64,000 nt of DNA, taken from CAYPPS01 sp964412685. Lineage in GTDB: Bacteria; Patescibacteriota; Microgenomatia; PFEM01; CAYPPS01. A program made the position numbers and the translations under genes. Positions 1 through 7,569 of the stretch are shown here, piece by piece. The notes beneath the pieces are model-generated. The model did not search any database. It was not told the DNA's origin and saw nothing but the letters and a program-made list of their open reading frames with translations. How positions within the stretch are numbered: position 1 is the first letter of the stretch; the number at the start of each line of letters is the position of its first letter. The stretch spans positions 1 to 64,000 of the forward strand of contig CAYPPS010000001.1 of the NCBI GenBank assembly GCA_964412685.1, written 5' to 3'.

Positions 1-632
1 AGCAGAACATTACCGATCAGAACAATTGGCAGACTAAGCAAAAAGCTCAATTTTAAACTTAAAGCTTTCTGGAAGCCCAGAAGTAAAAGAGCAGAAACAG
101 TTAAGCCTGAACGCTACAAACCCGGCAAGGTCGCCAAGCCTTGAACCAACCCCAAAACAATTCCCGCCTTCAAGCCTAAGTCTTTTATCTTTTTTAACCC
201 TTCTTTTTTACCGGCTTTGAGCTGCAAGACTCCGGTGACAATCAAAAATAATCCGGTGATGAGATTTAAAATTTTGCCGGTTAAAGCAAATTGACTGTCA
301 AGGTCACGGATTAGCTCGAGGAAAACAAAACCAAGCAAGCCGCTAATTAGAGTGGCGGTGATTAAAAAGAAGAGTGTTTTTTTGTCATTCGCATGAGCTT
401 TTTTAAGATTGATCGCTTTGCCGACGAGGCGAATAATGTCACGGCGGAAGTAAACGAAAGCGGCCAAAAAAGTGCCCAAATGCAAGAAAAGCGCCAATTG
501 AATCAAATCTTGGTAAGAAAGTTGAATTCTAAAAAGATTGTTACTGGTTAAAAAAATTAACCCCTCAGAACTAACTGGCAACCATTCGGCCACCCCTTGA
601 ATCATTCCCAAGATGATCTTTTGGTAAAACAT
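1..632 (-). pseudogene. uppP: Undecaprenyl-diphosphatase (UppP/BacA), interrupted by an in-frame amber codon and cut by the window start
   Basis: The family dephosphorylates undecaprenyl pyrophosphate at the membrane during cell-wall precursor recycling. The N-terminus reads QGVAEWLPVSSEGL, matching the first UppP signature, with Glu-Gly-Leu where most bacterial members have Thr/Ser-Gly-His. Several hydrophobic helices follow. The reading frame stops at 114-116 (TAG) in the middle of the second signature: PGL-stop-RSGLT, where the family has PG-x-Ser-Arg-Ser-Gly. Beyond the stop the frame stays open to base 1 and still reads as hydrophobic UppP sequence. One base change (TCG to TAG) explains the break. 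It could be a true null mutation, a strain variant or a sequencing error. Divergent from the HIT gene. Confidence 0.85.
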
Positions 633-644
633 TTTCGATCTCTA

Positions 645-661
645 AGTATAGTGTATATAAT
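645..661. promoter_or_regulatory. Divergent -10 boxes for uppP and the HIT gene
   Basis: TATACT on the minus strand (650-645) lies 12 nt before the uppP ATG. TATAAT on the plus strand (656-661) lies 7 nt before the HIT-family ATG. Only 36 bp separate the two start codons, so both mRNAs should have almost no 5' leader. Confidence 0.55.
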
Positions 662-668
662 AAAGAGA

Positions 669-1076
669 ATGAAGGATTGTCTTTTCTGTCAGATCGCAAA
701 AGGTAAACTTCCGGCTCATAAAGTTTGGGAAGACAAAAACCATTTGGCTTTCTTGTCAATTTTTCCCAACACCGACGGTTTTACGGTCGTCGCCACCAAA
801 GAACATTATCCCAGCAACTTTACTCAGATCCCCGAAGAAACCCTAAAAGAGATGATTGTCGCTGCTCAAAAAGTGGCCAAGAAACTGATTAAAGCTTTTC
901 CGGACACCAAAAGAGTTGGTTTGGTAATAGAAGGGGAGGGAGTGAATCATTTTCATTTTAAGCTTATCCCGATGCACCCCGGACAATATAAAAGTTTCCT
1001 GACAACCAAAGAAGGACCGAGGGCGGACGATCAAAAGCTGGTTCGGATCGCCAAAAAAATAAGAGCAAGTGAATAG
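669..1076 (+). CDS. HIT-family nucleotide hydrolase/transferase
   Basis: 135-residue histidine-triad protein, probably hydrolysing or transferring nucleoside phosphates in the cytosol. It starts MKDCLFCQIAKGKLPAHKVWED, a typical HIT N-terminus with a CxxC pair. The triad region near residue 100 reads NHFHFKLIP: the first two histidines are present, including the middle catalytic one, but the third is Lys. The ATG at 669 was chosen over an upstream in-frame start at 597 because it begins the recognisable domain and sits 7 nt after a TATAAT box. The upstream extension would overlap uppP. Confidence 0.85.
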   Translation: MKDCLFCQIAKGKLPAHKVWEDKNHLAFLSIFPNTDGFTVVATKEHYPSNFTQIPEETLKEMIVAAQKVAKKLIKAFPDTKRVGLVIEGEGVNHFHFKLIPMHPGQYKSFLTTKEGPRADDQKLVRIAKKIRASE

Positions 1077-1093
1077 TTGGTGGATTAAGCTAT

Positions 1094-1127
1094 CCCGGTG
1101 TTCAGGCGTAATCAACACCCGGTGTTG
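1094..1127. promoter_or_regulatory. Palindromic operator candidate upstream of the DUF134 operon
   Basis: A perfect 7-bp inverted repeat with a single central base (CAACACC-C-GGTGTTG, 1113-1127) abuts the -35 box. The half-site CCCGGTGTT occurs again at 1094-1102, exactly 24 bp upstream of its copy in the palindrome (1118-1126). The core ACACCCGGTGT recurs in the trpS promoter at 37659-37669. Confidence 0.45.
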
Positions 1128-1132
1128 ACATC

Positions 1133-1160
1133 TTGACAAATAAAAACAAAGGGATATAAT
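1133..1160 (+). promoter_or_regulatory. Sigma-70 promoter of the DUF134-NifX-MinD operon
   Basis: TTGACA (1133-1138), 16-nt spacer, TATAAT (1155-1160): consensus boxes in both positions. The first gene begins at 1200, so this mRNA has a leader of roughly 30 nt, unlike many neighbours. Confidence 0.7.
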
Positions 1161-1199
1161 GAATATATATTCAGAATGTGGGTATGAAAAGAGGGTAAA

Positions 1200-1706
1200 A
1201 TGCCTAGAAATAGAAAACAAAGAAGAGTTAGTTTCTTGCCGGAAATAACTTATTTTAAGCCCAGGGGGGTGCTTTTGACTGATTTGGATGAAGAAATTTT
1301 AGCTGAGGATGAATCGGAAGCACTTCGTTTGGTTGATTTGGAAGGTAAGGACCAGGTGGAAGCGGCTAAGAAAATGGCCGTTTCTCAAAGCACTTTGCAC
1401 CGGATTTTAGTTAAAGCGAGAAAAAAGATTGCTCGAGCTTTGATTTTGGGTCGGGCGATTGCCTTGAAAGGAGGTGAGGAAAAGATGCCGATTGGAAGAG
1501 GAATTGGGAGAGGTCGGGGAATGGGACGTGGTTTGGGAATGGGCGGTGGTCGAGGTCGTCAGAGTGGCCAGTTTGCCGCCGGACCAGGAGGAAAGTGTGT
1601 TTGCACTAACCCGGAATGCGGCCATGTCGCCGTTCATCAACTAGGAGTACCTTGCTATCAACAAAAGTGTCCCAAGTGTGGTAGTCCAATGATCCGCCAG
1701 CGTTAA
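1200..1706 (+). CDS. DUF134 helix-turn-helix protein with Gly/Arg-rich linker and C-terminal zinc ribbon
   Basis: 168 residues. Residues 1-95 match the DUF134 family: basic RNRKQRRVSFLP start, then a sigma-70 region-4-like HTH (DQVEAAKKMAVSQSTLHRILVKARKKIA). Residues 96-120 are a low-complexity Gly-Arg-Met repeat. Residues 130-165 carry cysteine pairs (CVCTNPECGHVAVHQ, CYQQKCPKCGSPM) like the zinc-ribbon proteins that often accompany NifX/MinD clusters. First gene of the operon and a likely metal- or redox-responsive regulator of it (inference). An internal Shine-Dalgarno/ATG may also give a separate zinc-ribbon product. Confidence 0.75.
   Translation: MPRNRKQRRVSFLPEITYFKPRGVLLTDLDEEILAEDESEALRLVDLEGKDQVEAAKKMAVSQSTLHRILVKARKKIARALILGRAIALKGGEEKMPIGRGIGRGRGMGRGLGMGGGRGRQSGQFAAGPGGKCVCTNPECGHVAVHQLGVPCYQQKCPKCGSPMIRQR
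1485..1706 (+). CDS. Possible internally initiated Gly-rich zinc-ribbon protein nested in the DUF134 gene
   Basis: In frame with the DUF134 protein, an ATG at 1485 is preceded by AAAGGAGGTGAGG (1468-1480), essentially a perfect anti-16S complement at good spacing. It would yield a 73-residue protein starting MPIGRGIGRGRGMGRG and containing the whole cysteine-rich ribbon. Such ribbon proteins are commonly separate genes, so the longer form may be a fusion that kept the old ribosome-binding site. Whether both products are made cannot be told from sequence. Confidence 0.4.
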   Translation: MPIGRGIGRGRGMGRGLGMGGGRGRQSGQFAAGPGGKCVCTNPECGHVAVHQLGVPCYQQKCPKCGSPMIRQR

Positions 1707-1766
1707 GATGTTTGGTTGGTGGACCAAAAGAAGTGTAGAATGAAAATGAAAAAGGAGGTGAGAAGT

Positions 1767-2150
1767 ATGAAAATTGCAATTGCGGCTAGTGGTGATAATA
1801 AAGAGAGCTTAATTGACCCTCGTTTTGGGCGCTGTCCTTTCTTTGCTCTAGTTGAAACAGAAACTGATCAGCTGGAGTTTGTTGAGAATGAGGCGACCCA
1901 GGCTTTTCGGGGAGCCGGAATTAGTGCGGCTCAACTAGTGGTTGATAAAGGAGCGGAAGCGATTGTTTCCGGTAATTTAGGCCCCAAAGCGGCTCAAGTT
2001 TTAACTCAAGCGGGAATAAAGCTTTTTTTGGGAGTAACTGATTTAACTATAGAACAAGTAATGGAAAAGTTAAAAAAAGCCGAATTAAAGGAATCTGATC
2101 CGGATAATTTTGTCGGAATGGGATCAGGAAAACAAGGAGACGAGAGTTGA
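1767..2150 (+). CDS. NifX/NifB-type dinitrogenase iron-molybdenum cofactor-binding domain protein
   Basis: 127 residues starting MKIAIAASGDNKESLIDPRFGRCPFF, the signature of the small Nitro_FeMo-Co family that binds iron-sulfur or metal cofactors. Members are widespread in organisms without nitrogenase, so nitrogen fixation is not implied and no nif structural gene is visible. The start at 1767 is fixed by AAAGGAGGTGAG just upstream; an in-frame ATG 51 nt earlier has no such site. The stop overlaps the TTG start of the next gene. Confidence 0.85.
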   Translation: MKIAIAASGDNKESLIDPRFGRCPFFALVETETDQLEFVENEATQAFRGAGISAAQLVVDKGAEAIVSGNLGPKAAQVLTQAGIKLFLGVTDLTIEQVMEKLKKAELKESDPDNFVGMGSGKQGDES

Positions 2151-3388
2151 AACGGGAATTACTGAAAAAAGGCGAAAGAGCGGCTCTTAAAATCACTTTG
2201 GTAGTGGGGGCGGTTTCGGTGCTTAAAATTGTGACCGGTTTATTGACCGGTTCGCTGATTTTGCTTTCTGACGGTTTTCATTCCGCCACTGATTTGCTTT
2301 CGACTTTGACGGCTTTTTTGGGTCTGAAAATTGCCGGCAAAAAACCAAATAAACAGTTTGCCTTTGGTTTTTATAAAGCTGAGAATTTAGCAACTCTAGT
2401 TGTTGGCGTGCTTATCTTCTGGGTTTCCTTGTCTTTCTTCAAGGAAGGTTACTTAAAGCTTTTTGAAATTTCCCAACTTAAATTACCCTTGGCGGCGTTT
2501 CTGGTTGCTTTTGTGGCCATTGGGGTCGATTTTTTTTCCTATCGTTTTTTGAAAAAAGCGGCCAAAGAAACTAACGCCAAATCTTTGTTAGCCAACGCTT
2601 TGGATAAAAGAAATGACATTTTTTCTTCTAGTTTGGTTTTTTTGAGCGTGGGTTTGAGTGTTTGGCAAATACCTTACGTTGAAGGTTTGGCCACGATTGT
2701 GATCGCCTCTTTGCTTTTAAAAGTTGCTTTTGGGGCAATCAAAGAAGGGATTTTGTCGCTTTTGGACGCGGCGCCGGAATCGAACCAGATTAAAGAAATT
2801 CAAGAAGCGATTTTGGCCGTGAATGGGATTGAGGACTGTTTTGATTTAAAGCTTAGGCAAAGTGGTCCTTTTTTAACCGGTGATGTTAAAGTGGGAGTAA
2901 GAAAGCAAATTGATGTTGCTCGGGCTCATGATTTGGTTGACAAGATTGAGAAAAAACTTGAACGAAAATTTTCTCAAATTGACTCAATCGTTGTCCACGT
3001 GGAGCCGTTTAGGAGTGAATTTAATCATTTGTGCTTGCCAATTGAGCAAAAAAAGGGTTTGGAATCTAAGTTGGCTTTGACTTTTGCTCGAGCCTGTTTT
3101 TTTCTTTTTGTTAACCTGGAAGGCAAGCGAATCAAAGGCTTCTATTTCTTGAAAAACCCTTTTACTAAAACCAAAATAAAAACGAGCTTGCGGGTGGTTG
3201 AGTTGTTGGTTGAACAAAAAAGCGAAATTTTGCTGACGCCACAAATTGGCGAAATTGCCTTTTTGGCTTTAAAGCAAAACTTGTTTGATATTTTTCAAAC
3301 TAAGCAAAAGACGGCCCAAAAAGCAATTGATGCTTTTCTAAAGAAAGAATTAAAGGAATTAAAACAATCGACCAAAAAGGAGAAATGA
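2147..3388 (+). CDS. Cation diffusion facilitator transporter with C-terminal NifX-like domain
   Basis: 413 residues. Residues 1-290 are a CDF transporter with about five to six membrane helices, the metal-site helix LLSDGFHSATDLLST (HxxxD), a second helix with LDKRNDIFSSS, and a cytoplasmic ferredoxin-like domain. Residues 295-400 resemble a NifX/Nitro_FeMo-Co fold (LALTFARACFFLFV, then GEIAFLALKQNLFDIF) without the N-terminal MKIA motif. It probably exports Fe, Zn or Mn. It starts at TTG 2147 (TTGA overlap with the previous stop, AAGGAGA upstream) and ends in an ATGA overlap with the MinD gene. Confidence 0.8.
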   Translation: MKRELLKKGERAALKITLVVGAVSVLKIVTGLLTGSLILLSDGFHSATDLLSTLTAFLGLKIAGKKPNKQFAFGFYKAENLATLVVGVLIFWVSLSFFKEGYLKLFEISQLKLPLAAFLVAFVAIGVDFFSYRFLKKAAKETNAKSLLANALDKRNDIFSSSLVFLSVGLSVWQIPYVEGLATIVIASLLLKVAFGAIKEGILSLLDAAPESNQIKEIQEAILAVNGIEDCFDLKLRQSGPFLTGDVKVGVRKQIDVARAHDLVDKIEKKLERKFSQIDSIVVHVEPFRSEFNHLCLPIEQKKGLESKLALTFARACFFLFVNLEGKRIKGFYFLKNPFTKTKIKTSLRVVELLVEQKSEILLTPQIGEIAFLALKQNLFDIFQTKQKTAQKAIDAFLKKELKELKQSTKKEK

Positions 3389-4227
3389 GAACAATCGCTG
3401 TTACTGGCGGCAAGGGCGGAGTCGGTAAATCCACCATTGCCATTTTATTGGCTTTAAGATTAACCAAGGAAGGAAAGCGAGTTGTCTTGATGGATGCTGA
3501 CGTCGAGTGTCCTAATGACTATCTTTTACTAAACACCTCTTTGGGTAAAAAAATAGAAACAATCAAAGCTTTCTTGCCGAAAATTAATCAAGAAAAGTGT
3601 ATTAAGTGCGGTCAGTGTGTTAAAGCTTGTCTCAGTAATGCCCTTTTTCAACCCAAAGGGAAACCGCCGATTGTCTTGCCGGAACTTTGTTCTCATTGCG
3701 GCGCTTGTCAACTGGCTTGTCCAACGGGAGCGATTGAGAACAACGAGCAAACAATCGGTTTTATTTATGAACAGAATATTAAAGACGATTTGGTTTTACT
3801 GACTGGTCAAACCAAGGGAATCGTTGAAGAGACTGGTCCTTTGGTGGGTAAATTGAAAAAAGCCGCCTCAAAAAAAACCAAAAAGATCAAGGCTGATTTT
3901 TTGATTATCGATACCGCCGCTGGTTTACACTGTCCGGTAATTCAAGCTCTGCTGGGAGTAGATTCCGCTTTGTTGGTAACAGAGAGCACTCCTTTGGGAC
4001 TCCATGACTTAAAGCTTAGTTTTGAATTGACTCAGGAGTTAAAAATTCCAGTGAAAGTTGTTTTGAATCAGGTTGATTTAGGCAAGCCTGAATTGATCGA
4101 TTCTTTTTTAGAAGAAAAGAAGATTAAAACGGCCTTGAGGATGCCTTACTCTAAAGATTTGGTTGATCACTACGCCAATGGCAAATTGATTGACTTTGAG
4201 GGGAGGAATTTAAAATGGAGCTTGTAA
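3385..4227 (+). CDS. MinD-superfamily P-loop ATPase with inserted two-cluster ferredoxin domain (first copy)
   Basis: 280 residues. Deviant Walker A GGKGGVGKST (residues 8-17), switch/DADVECPN motif near 40, an inserted ferredoxin module with CIKCGQCVKAC and CSHCGACQLACPTGAI (about residues 70-118, two 4Fe-4S sites), and Walker B FLIIDTAAGLHCP near 175. This family (COG1149) is related to Mrp/NifH-type carriers and is typically encoded in pairs beside NifX genes. The likely role is ATP-dependent iron-sulfur or metal-cofactor handling. It overlaps the transporter by 4 nt and the second copy by 13 nt. Confidence 0.85.
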   Translation: MRTIAVTGGKGGVGKSTIAILLALRLTKEGKRVVLMDADVECPNDYLLLNTSLGKKIETIKAFLPKINQEKCIKCGQCVKACLSNALFQPKGKPPIVLPELCSHCGACQLACPTGAIENNEQTIGFIYEQNIKDDLVLLTGQTKGIVEETGPLVGKLKKAASKKTKKIKADFLIIDTAAGLHCPVIQALLGVDSALLVTESTPLGLHDLKLSFELTQELKIPVKVVLNQVDLGKPELIDSFLEEKKIKTALRMPYSKDLVDHYANGKLIDFEGRNLKWSL

Positions 4228-5084
4228 TTTTATCCGGCAAGGGTGGGGTGGGGAAAACAATGATCGCTTCCTCTTTGGCTTTAAGTTTTCAAGAAGACAA
4301 CCGAAAAGTTTTTTGCCTTGATGCTGACGTGGATGCGCCCAACTTACATCTTTGGTTGGGAGGAGCGACTTGGCAGTCCAAAAAAGAATTAAGTCTGACA
4401 CTAAAAGCGCAAATTGACCAAAAGAAATGCATTCATTGTGGTAAATGTCAGGGAGTTTGTTTTTTTGAGGCGATTGATGAGAAAGGAAACATTTTTAAAA
4501 TTAACCCTTTTACTTGTGAAGGGTGCGGAGCTTGCAAATTTGTTTGCCCTGCCGGAGCGATTAACTTAAAAAAACAAAAAAACGCTCTCTTTAAAAAAGG
4601 GAAAAGTAAAACTGGTTTGCCGCTTTTTTCGGCTCAACTTTTTCCGGGAGAATCCGGCTCGGGGAAAATTGTTGATTTTTTGAAAGAAGAGGCCTGTAAG
4701 CAATCCTGTGATGTTTTATTGATTGATGCCCCGGCGGGAACGGGTTGTCCGGTCATCGCTGCCGTCAAAGACGCTGATTTTGCTTTGTTGGTAACCGAAC
4801 CGACTCCCAGTGGTTTTGCCGACTTGAAACAGGCTCATGAATTAATCGGTGCTTTCAAGATTCCTTTTGGGTTGGTAATTAACAAATTCGATATCCATGA
4901 AGAAAACACTGAGCAGATGATTGTTTGGGCTAAATCTCATCAGGTTAAGTTTGTTTCCAAAATTTCTTATGAGAAGAAAGTTTTTCAAGCTCTGAGCAAC
5001 TTAACTCCTATTTTAGATACCGATCTAAAGACAAAAGTAGAGATAGAAGCAATTTATGCTAATCTAAAAAAAGTTTGCCAATGA
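4215..5084 (+). CDS. MinD-superfamily P-loop ATPase with inserted two-cluster ferredoxin domain (second copy)
   Basis: 289 residues, paralogous to the preceding gene. Walker A SGKGGVGKTM, DADVDAPNLHLWLGG, ferredoxin insert with CIHCGKCQGVC and CEGCGACKFVCPAGAI, and Walker B LLIDAPAGTGCPV. The two proteins differ throughout, so this is an old duplication and probably a heterodimer. The stop overlaps the ATG of the YibE/F gene (ATGA), which suggests one translationally coupled unit. Confidence 0.85.
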   Translation: MELVILSGKGGVGKTMIASSLALSFQEDNRKVFCLDADVDAPNLHLWLGGATWQSKKELSLTLKAQIDQKKCIHCGKCQGVCFFEAIDEKGNIFKINPFTCEGCGACKFVCPAGAINLKKQKNALFKKGKSKTGLPLFSAQLFPGESGSGKIVDFLKEEACKQSCDVLLIDAPAGTGCPVIAAVKDADFALLVTEPTPSGFADLKQAHELIGAFKIPFGLVINKFDIHEENTEQMIVWAKSHQVKFVSKISYEKKVFQALSNLTPILDTDLKTKVEIEAIYANLKKVCQ

Positions 5085-6168
5085 AAAAGATAGTTCTTGC
5101 TTTAGTAATACTTTTGACTTGTTCTTTTTTTTCCTTCCGGGACGTAATGGCCCGGGAGGTTGAAGAGCGGACCTTGGAAGGGGAAATAATTAGTATTCAA
5201 AGTGAGGAAATAGTTAAGCAGAATGGAGAACAATATTTGCAGCAGTTTCTTCAAGTTAAAATTACTCGACCCCAGGAAGAGCAGAAAATAATCAGTCTTA
5301 AAGCCAGTTCTTTGCCTTTTGCCGGAGAAAGAAAGTATCAGGTAGGGGATAAAGTGGTTTTGACTTTAACCCAATTGGCTGATGGGAGTCAGAATTATTT
5401 CATCGCTGATTTTGTCAGAAGAATGCCGTTGCTTTATCTTTTTTTAATTTTGCTCGTTTTGGTTATTCTGGTGGCCAGTTTGAAAGGCTTGGCTTCCTTC
5501 TTAAGTTTAGGCCTATCCTTTTGGTGGTTTTCTATTTATTGTTGCCCCAGCTTTATCAAGGCAAAGATCCCTTGGGAGCAATTTTACTTTCTCTGCTTTT
5601 CTTGATTCCTCTACTTTTTTTCCTTTCCCACGGAATCAACCGGAAAACGATTGCCGCTATTTTGGCAACCTTCATTGCCCTAGCGGTCACTCTCTTTTTA
5701 ACCAAGATTTTTTTAAATTTAGGCCATTTCAGTGGTTTTGCTTCTGAAGAAGCTGGTTTTCTTAGAGCTACCGGGGCAAAAATAAAAGACTTTCGGGGTT
5801 TGCTTTTGGCTGGTATCATCATTGGGACTCTGGGTGTTCTTGACGACGTGACGGTTTCTCAAGCGGCGATTGTCCAGCAACTGAAGGAAACCAATCCCAA
5901 GTTAAAAGCAAGAGAGCTCTTTTTAAAAGCGATGAAAGTCGGCCAAGACCACATTGCTTCGATGATCAATACTTTAATTTTGGTTTATACCGGCGCCTCA
6001 CTACCTTTGTTGCTTCTCTTTGTCGATAGCAACCTAACCCTATCTCAGGCAATTAATTTTGAAATGGTGGCCGAAGAGATTGCTCGGATGTTGCTTGGTT
6101 CTATTGGTCTGGTTCTCGCCGTGCCGTTAACGACCGTCCTTGCCGTCTTGCTTTTCAAAAAGAAATAA
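5081..6168 (+). pseudogene. YibE/F-family membrane protein, split by a one-base deletion
   Basis: Together the two frames encode about 362 residues: signal peptide (MKKIVLALVILLTCSFFSF), a small beta domain (residues 25-115), then the multi-helix YibE/F membrane region with the family motif GTLGVLDDVTVSQA. The frame shifts at 5519-5522, a run of four T. With five T the protein would read GLSFLVVFYLLLPQLYQG without a break; as written the first frame ends at 5605 and the second takes over from about 5521. No stop precedes the shift. This could be a sequencing or assembly error, a recent frameshift, or (less likely) programmed slippage. The function of the family is unclear, with transport suspected. 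Confidence 0.8.
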
Positions 6169-6314
6169 AGCTTTGTTTTCTCTCTAGCGTGTTCAAGGGA
6201 ACCTTTCCTGGTGCGGGTAGCTTGCCTACACTATATCTCTTGTCAAAAAGAACTTTTAAGCAAAATTGCCCTATAGACCGAACTATCAAATAGCAGGCGG
6301 AATTACTATAGGAA

Positions 6315-6343
6315 TTGACAAATGGGGTTAATAATAATAGAAT
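6315..6343 (+). promoter_or_regulatory. Promoter of the orphan secreted-protein gene
   Basis: TTGACA (6315-6320), 17-nt spacer, TAGAAT (6338-6343). Transcription from here gives a leader of about 245 nt before the gene at 6596. The 6169-6314 stretch upstream holds no gene I can recognise. Confidence 0.6.
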
Positions 6344-6349
6344 TGGCCC

Positions 6350-6558
6350 CAGAGAAGTGAAAGTTTAACAGCATAGCGCTGGCAAAACTTTTATCTTTTG
6401 TACTTTAAAAAAGAGAGCGCAAAAAATCCTTTCTTGGGGTTTAAGGCCTGATTTGGAGTTAATTAAAACAAGTTGACCCCAGCTCCGGCTTTAAACCAAA
6501 TTTAGAGAGAAAGGAGAGAATGCTATCAGGTTTTCTATCGGGAATGTCGATTGCTTAA
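6350..6558 (+). ncRNA. Structured 5' leader with possible leader peptide
   Basis: The leader contains a long stem: GGTTTAAGGCC (6438-6448) pairs with GGCTTTAAACC (6487-6497) with one G-U, enclosing GGAG/CTCC. An overlapping alternative pairs GGGGT (6436-6440) with the ACCCC ending at 6480, so two exclusive folds are possible. Nearer the gene, AAAGGAGAG precedes ATG 6520, opening a 12-codon ORF (MLSGFLSGMSIA) that stops at 6558. Mutually exclusive stems are what a regulatory leader would look like, but I match it to no known riboswitch. Confidence 0.35.
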
Positions 6559-6595
6559 TGTCCAACGTAACTTTTCAAAGAAAAGGAGATTTGTC

Positions 6596-7543
6596 ATGAG
6601 ACGGCTAATGTTTTTGGTGATTGTTGGACTTTTGATGTTATCGCTGATTGTTCCGGCCGCGTCGGCCTGTGAGGGTGGAAAGTGTGTAGCCAAGGGCGAC
6701 CTCGGGGTTGAGGTGTCCGTGGAGTTTGTTGGGCTTCCTGATGGAATTAAGCCTAACGCAGGATATTCCGGCTTTGCCGTGGGAACGGTATCGGTCGATC
6801 CGAAAATTCTGGCGGCCTTTGGTAAAAAAGGTGTTGCCGGAGCAGGCTACAACTACGACAACTATACCTGGGTATACAAGAACGGTGCCTACTACGCCGG
6901 CGAACTGAGTGCGCCTGCCTTTGTTTCGGCAATGAATACGGGTTGGAAGCCGAAGGTCAAGATCGTCGGCTCGGATCAAATTCAGTTGTGGATCCCCATT
7001 CAAGGGACAGCACCGATGTACAACGGCGGCGGTGGGAAGATTGAGTTCGAAGCGTTGGCGGATACTTTCGCGAGTTGGTATGCCTATGCCTTTGGAAAAG
7101 GAGCTTACTGTTCCGCCGGTGATTGGATCTACGATATCGCTCGAGCAAAATGGGTGATCAGAATTTTTACCCACATGGATTGGAAGCCTGTGGCGACGGA
7201 CGTCAAAGGATTGGTTCCTCCGAACACGCGCTGGGCTGATATTTGGGGTGCCGATCTAGATCCGAATGGAGACATCTACAAGTGGCAGAAGTATCCTAAC
7301 TGGCACATCAATGCCCCGGACGAGTTCACTTGGAGTATTCTCCCGCTTGGTCAACAAACCCGCCCGATTCTGTACCGATTTTGTGCGACTGACGGACATC
7401 AAGTTGCCCCCGTTGATGGGAGCGTGTATGCCGTTGGAGTGCCACACATGGGGAACAAGTATGCGTCGTTCCATCTCTGGGAAGAGAACGTTGAAGTCTT
7501 GACTTGGGATGAGGTCGAGGAAGTTTACGGCGTTCGTCCGTAG
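6596..7543 (+). CDS. Secreted protein of unknown family
   Basis: 315 residues. A signal peptide (MRRLMFLVIVGLLMLSLIVPAASA, cleavage near residue 25) precedes CEGGKC. The mature part is rich in Trp, Tyr, Gly and Pro, has four further cysteines or so, and no membrane helix. I do not recognise a family. The start at 6596 follows AAAAGGAGA at good spacing. C-ending codons (TAC, AAC, GAC, ATC) are much commoner than in flanking genes, which suggests high expression or transfer. It is a single-gene unit with its own promoter and terminator. A lipoprotein is less likely because the Cys follows ASA rather than a clear lipobox. Confidence 0.75.
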   Translation: MRRLMFLVIVGLLMLSLIVPAASACEGGKCVAKGDLGVEVSVEFVGLPDGIKPNAGYSGFAVGTVSVDPKILAAFGKKGVAGAGYNYDNYTWVYKNGAYYAGELSAPAFVSAMNTGWKPKVKIVGSDQIQLWIPIQGTAPMYNGGGGKIEFEALADTFASWYAYAFGKGAYCSAGDWIYDIARAKWVIRIFTHMDWKPVATDVKGLVPPNTRWADIWGADLDPNGDIYKWQKYPNWHINAPDEFTWSILPLGQQTRPILYRFCATDGHQVAPVDGSVYAVGVPHMGNKYASFHLWEENVEVLTWDEVEEVYGVRP

Positions 7544-7569
7544 TGATCACCGCGCTCTCTTTATCAAAA

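Noticed and set aside
1767..5084. Nitrogen-fixation capacity suggested by NifX-like and NifH/MinD-like genes
   Set aside because: The ATPases are MinD-type with ferredoxin inserts, no nifDK/nifB/nifEN is present, and this combination is common in non-fixing anaerobes.
5519..5605. Programmed -1 frameshift in the YibE/F gene
   Set aside because: No XXXYYYZ slippery heptamer and no obvious downstream pseudoknot; a base lost from a homopolymer is the simpler explanation. Not fully excluded.
6638..7174. 178-codon minus-strand open frame within the secreted-protein gene
   Set aside because: It mirrors the codon pattern of the plus-strand gene, which has a signal peptide, promoter, ribosome-binding site and terminator; the mirror frame has none.
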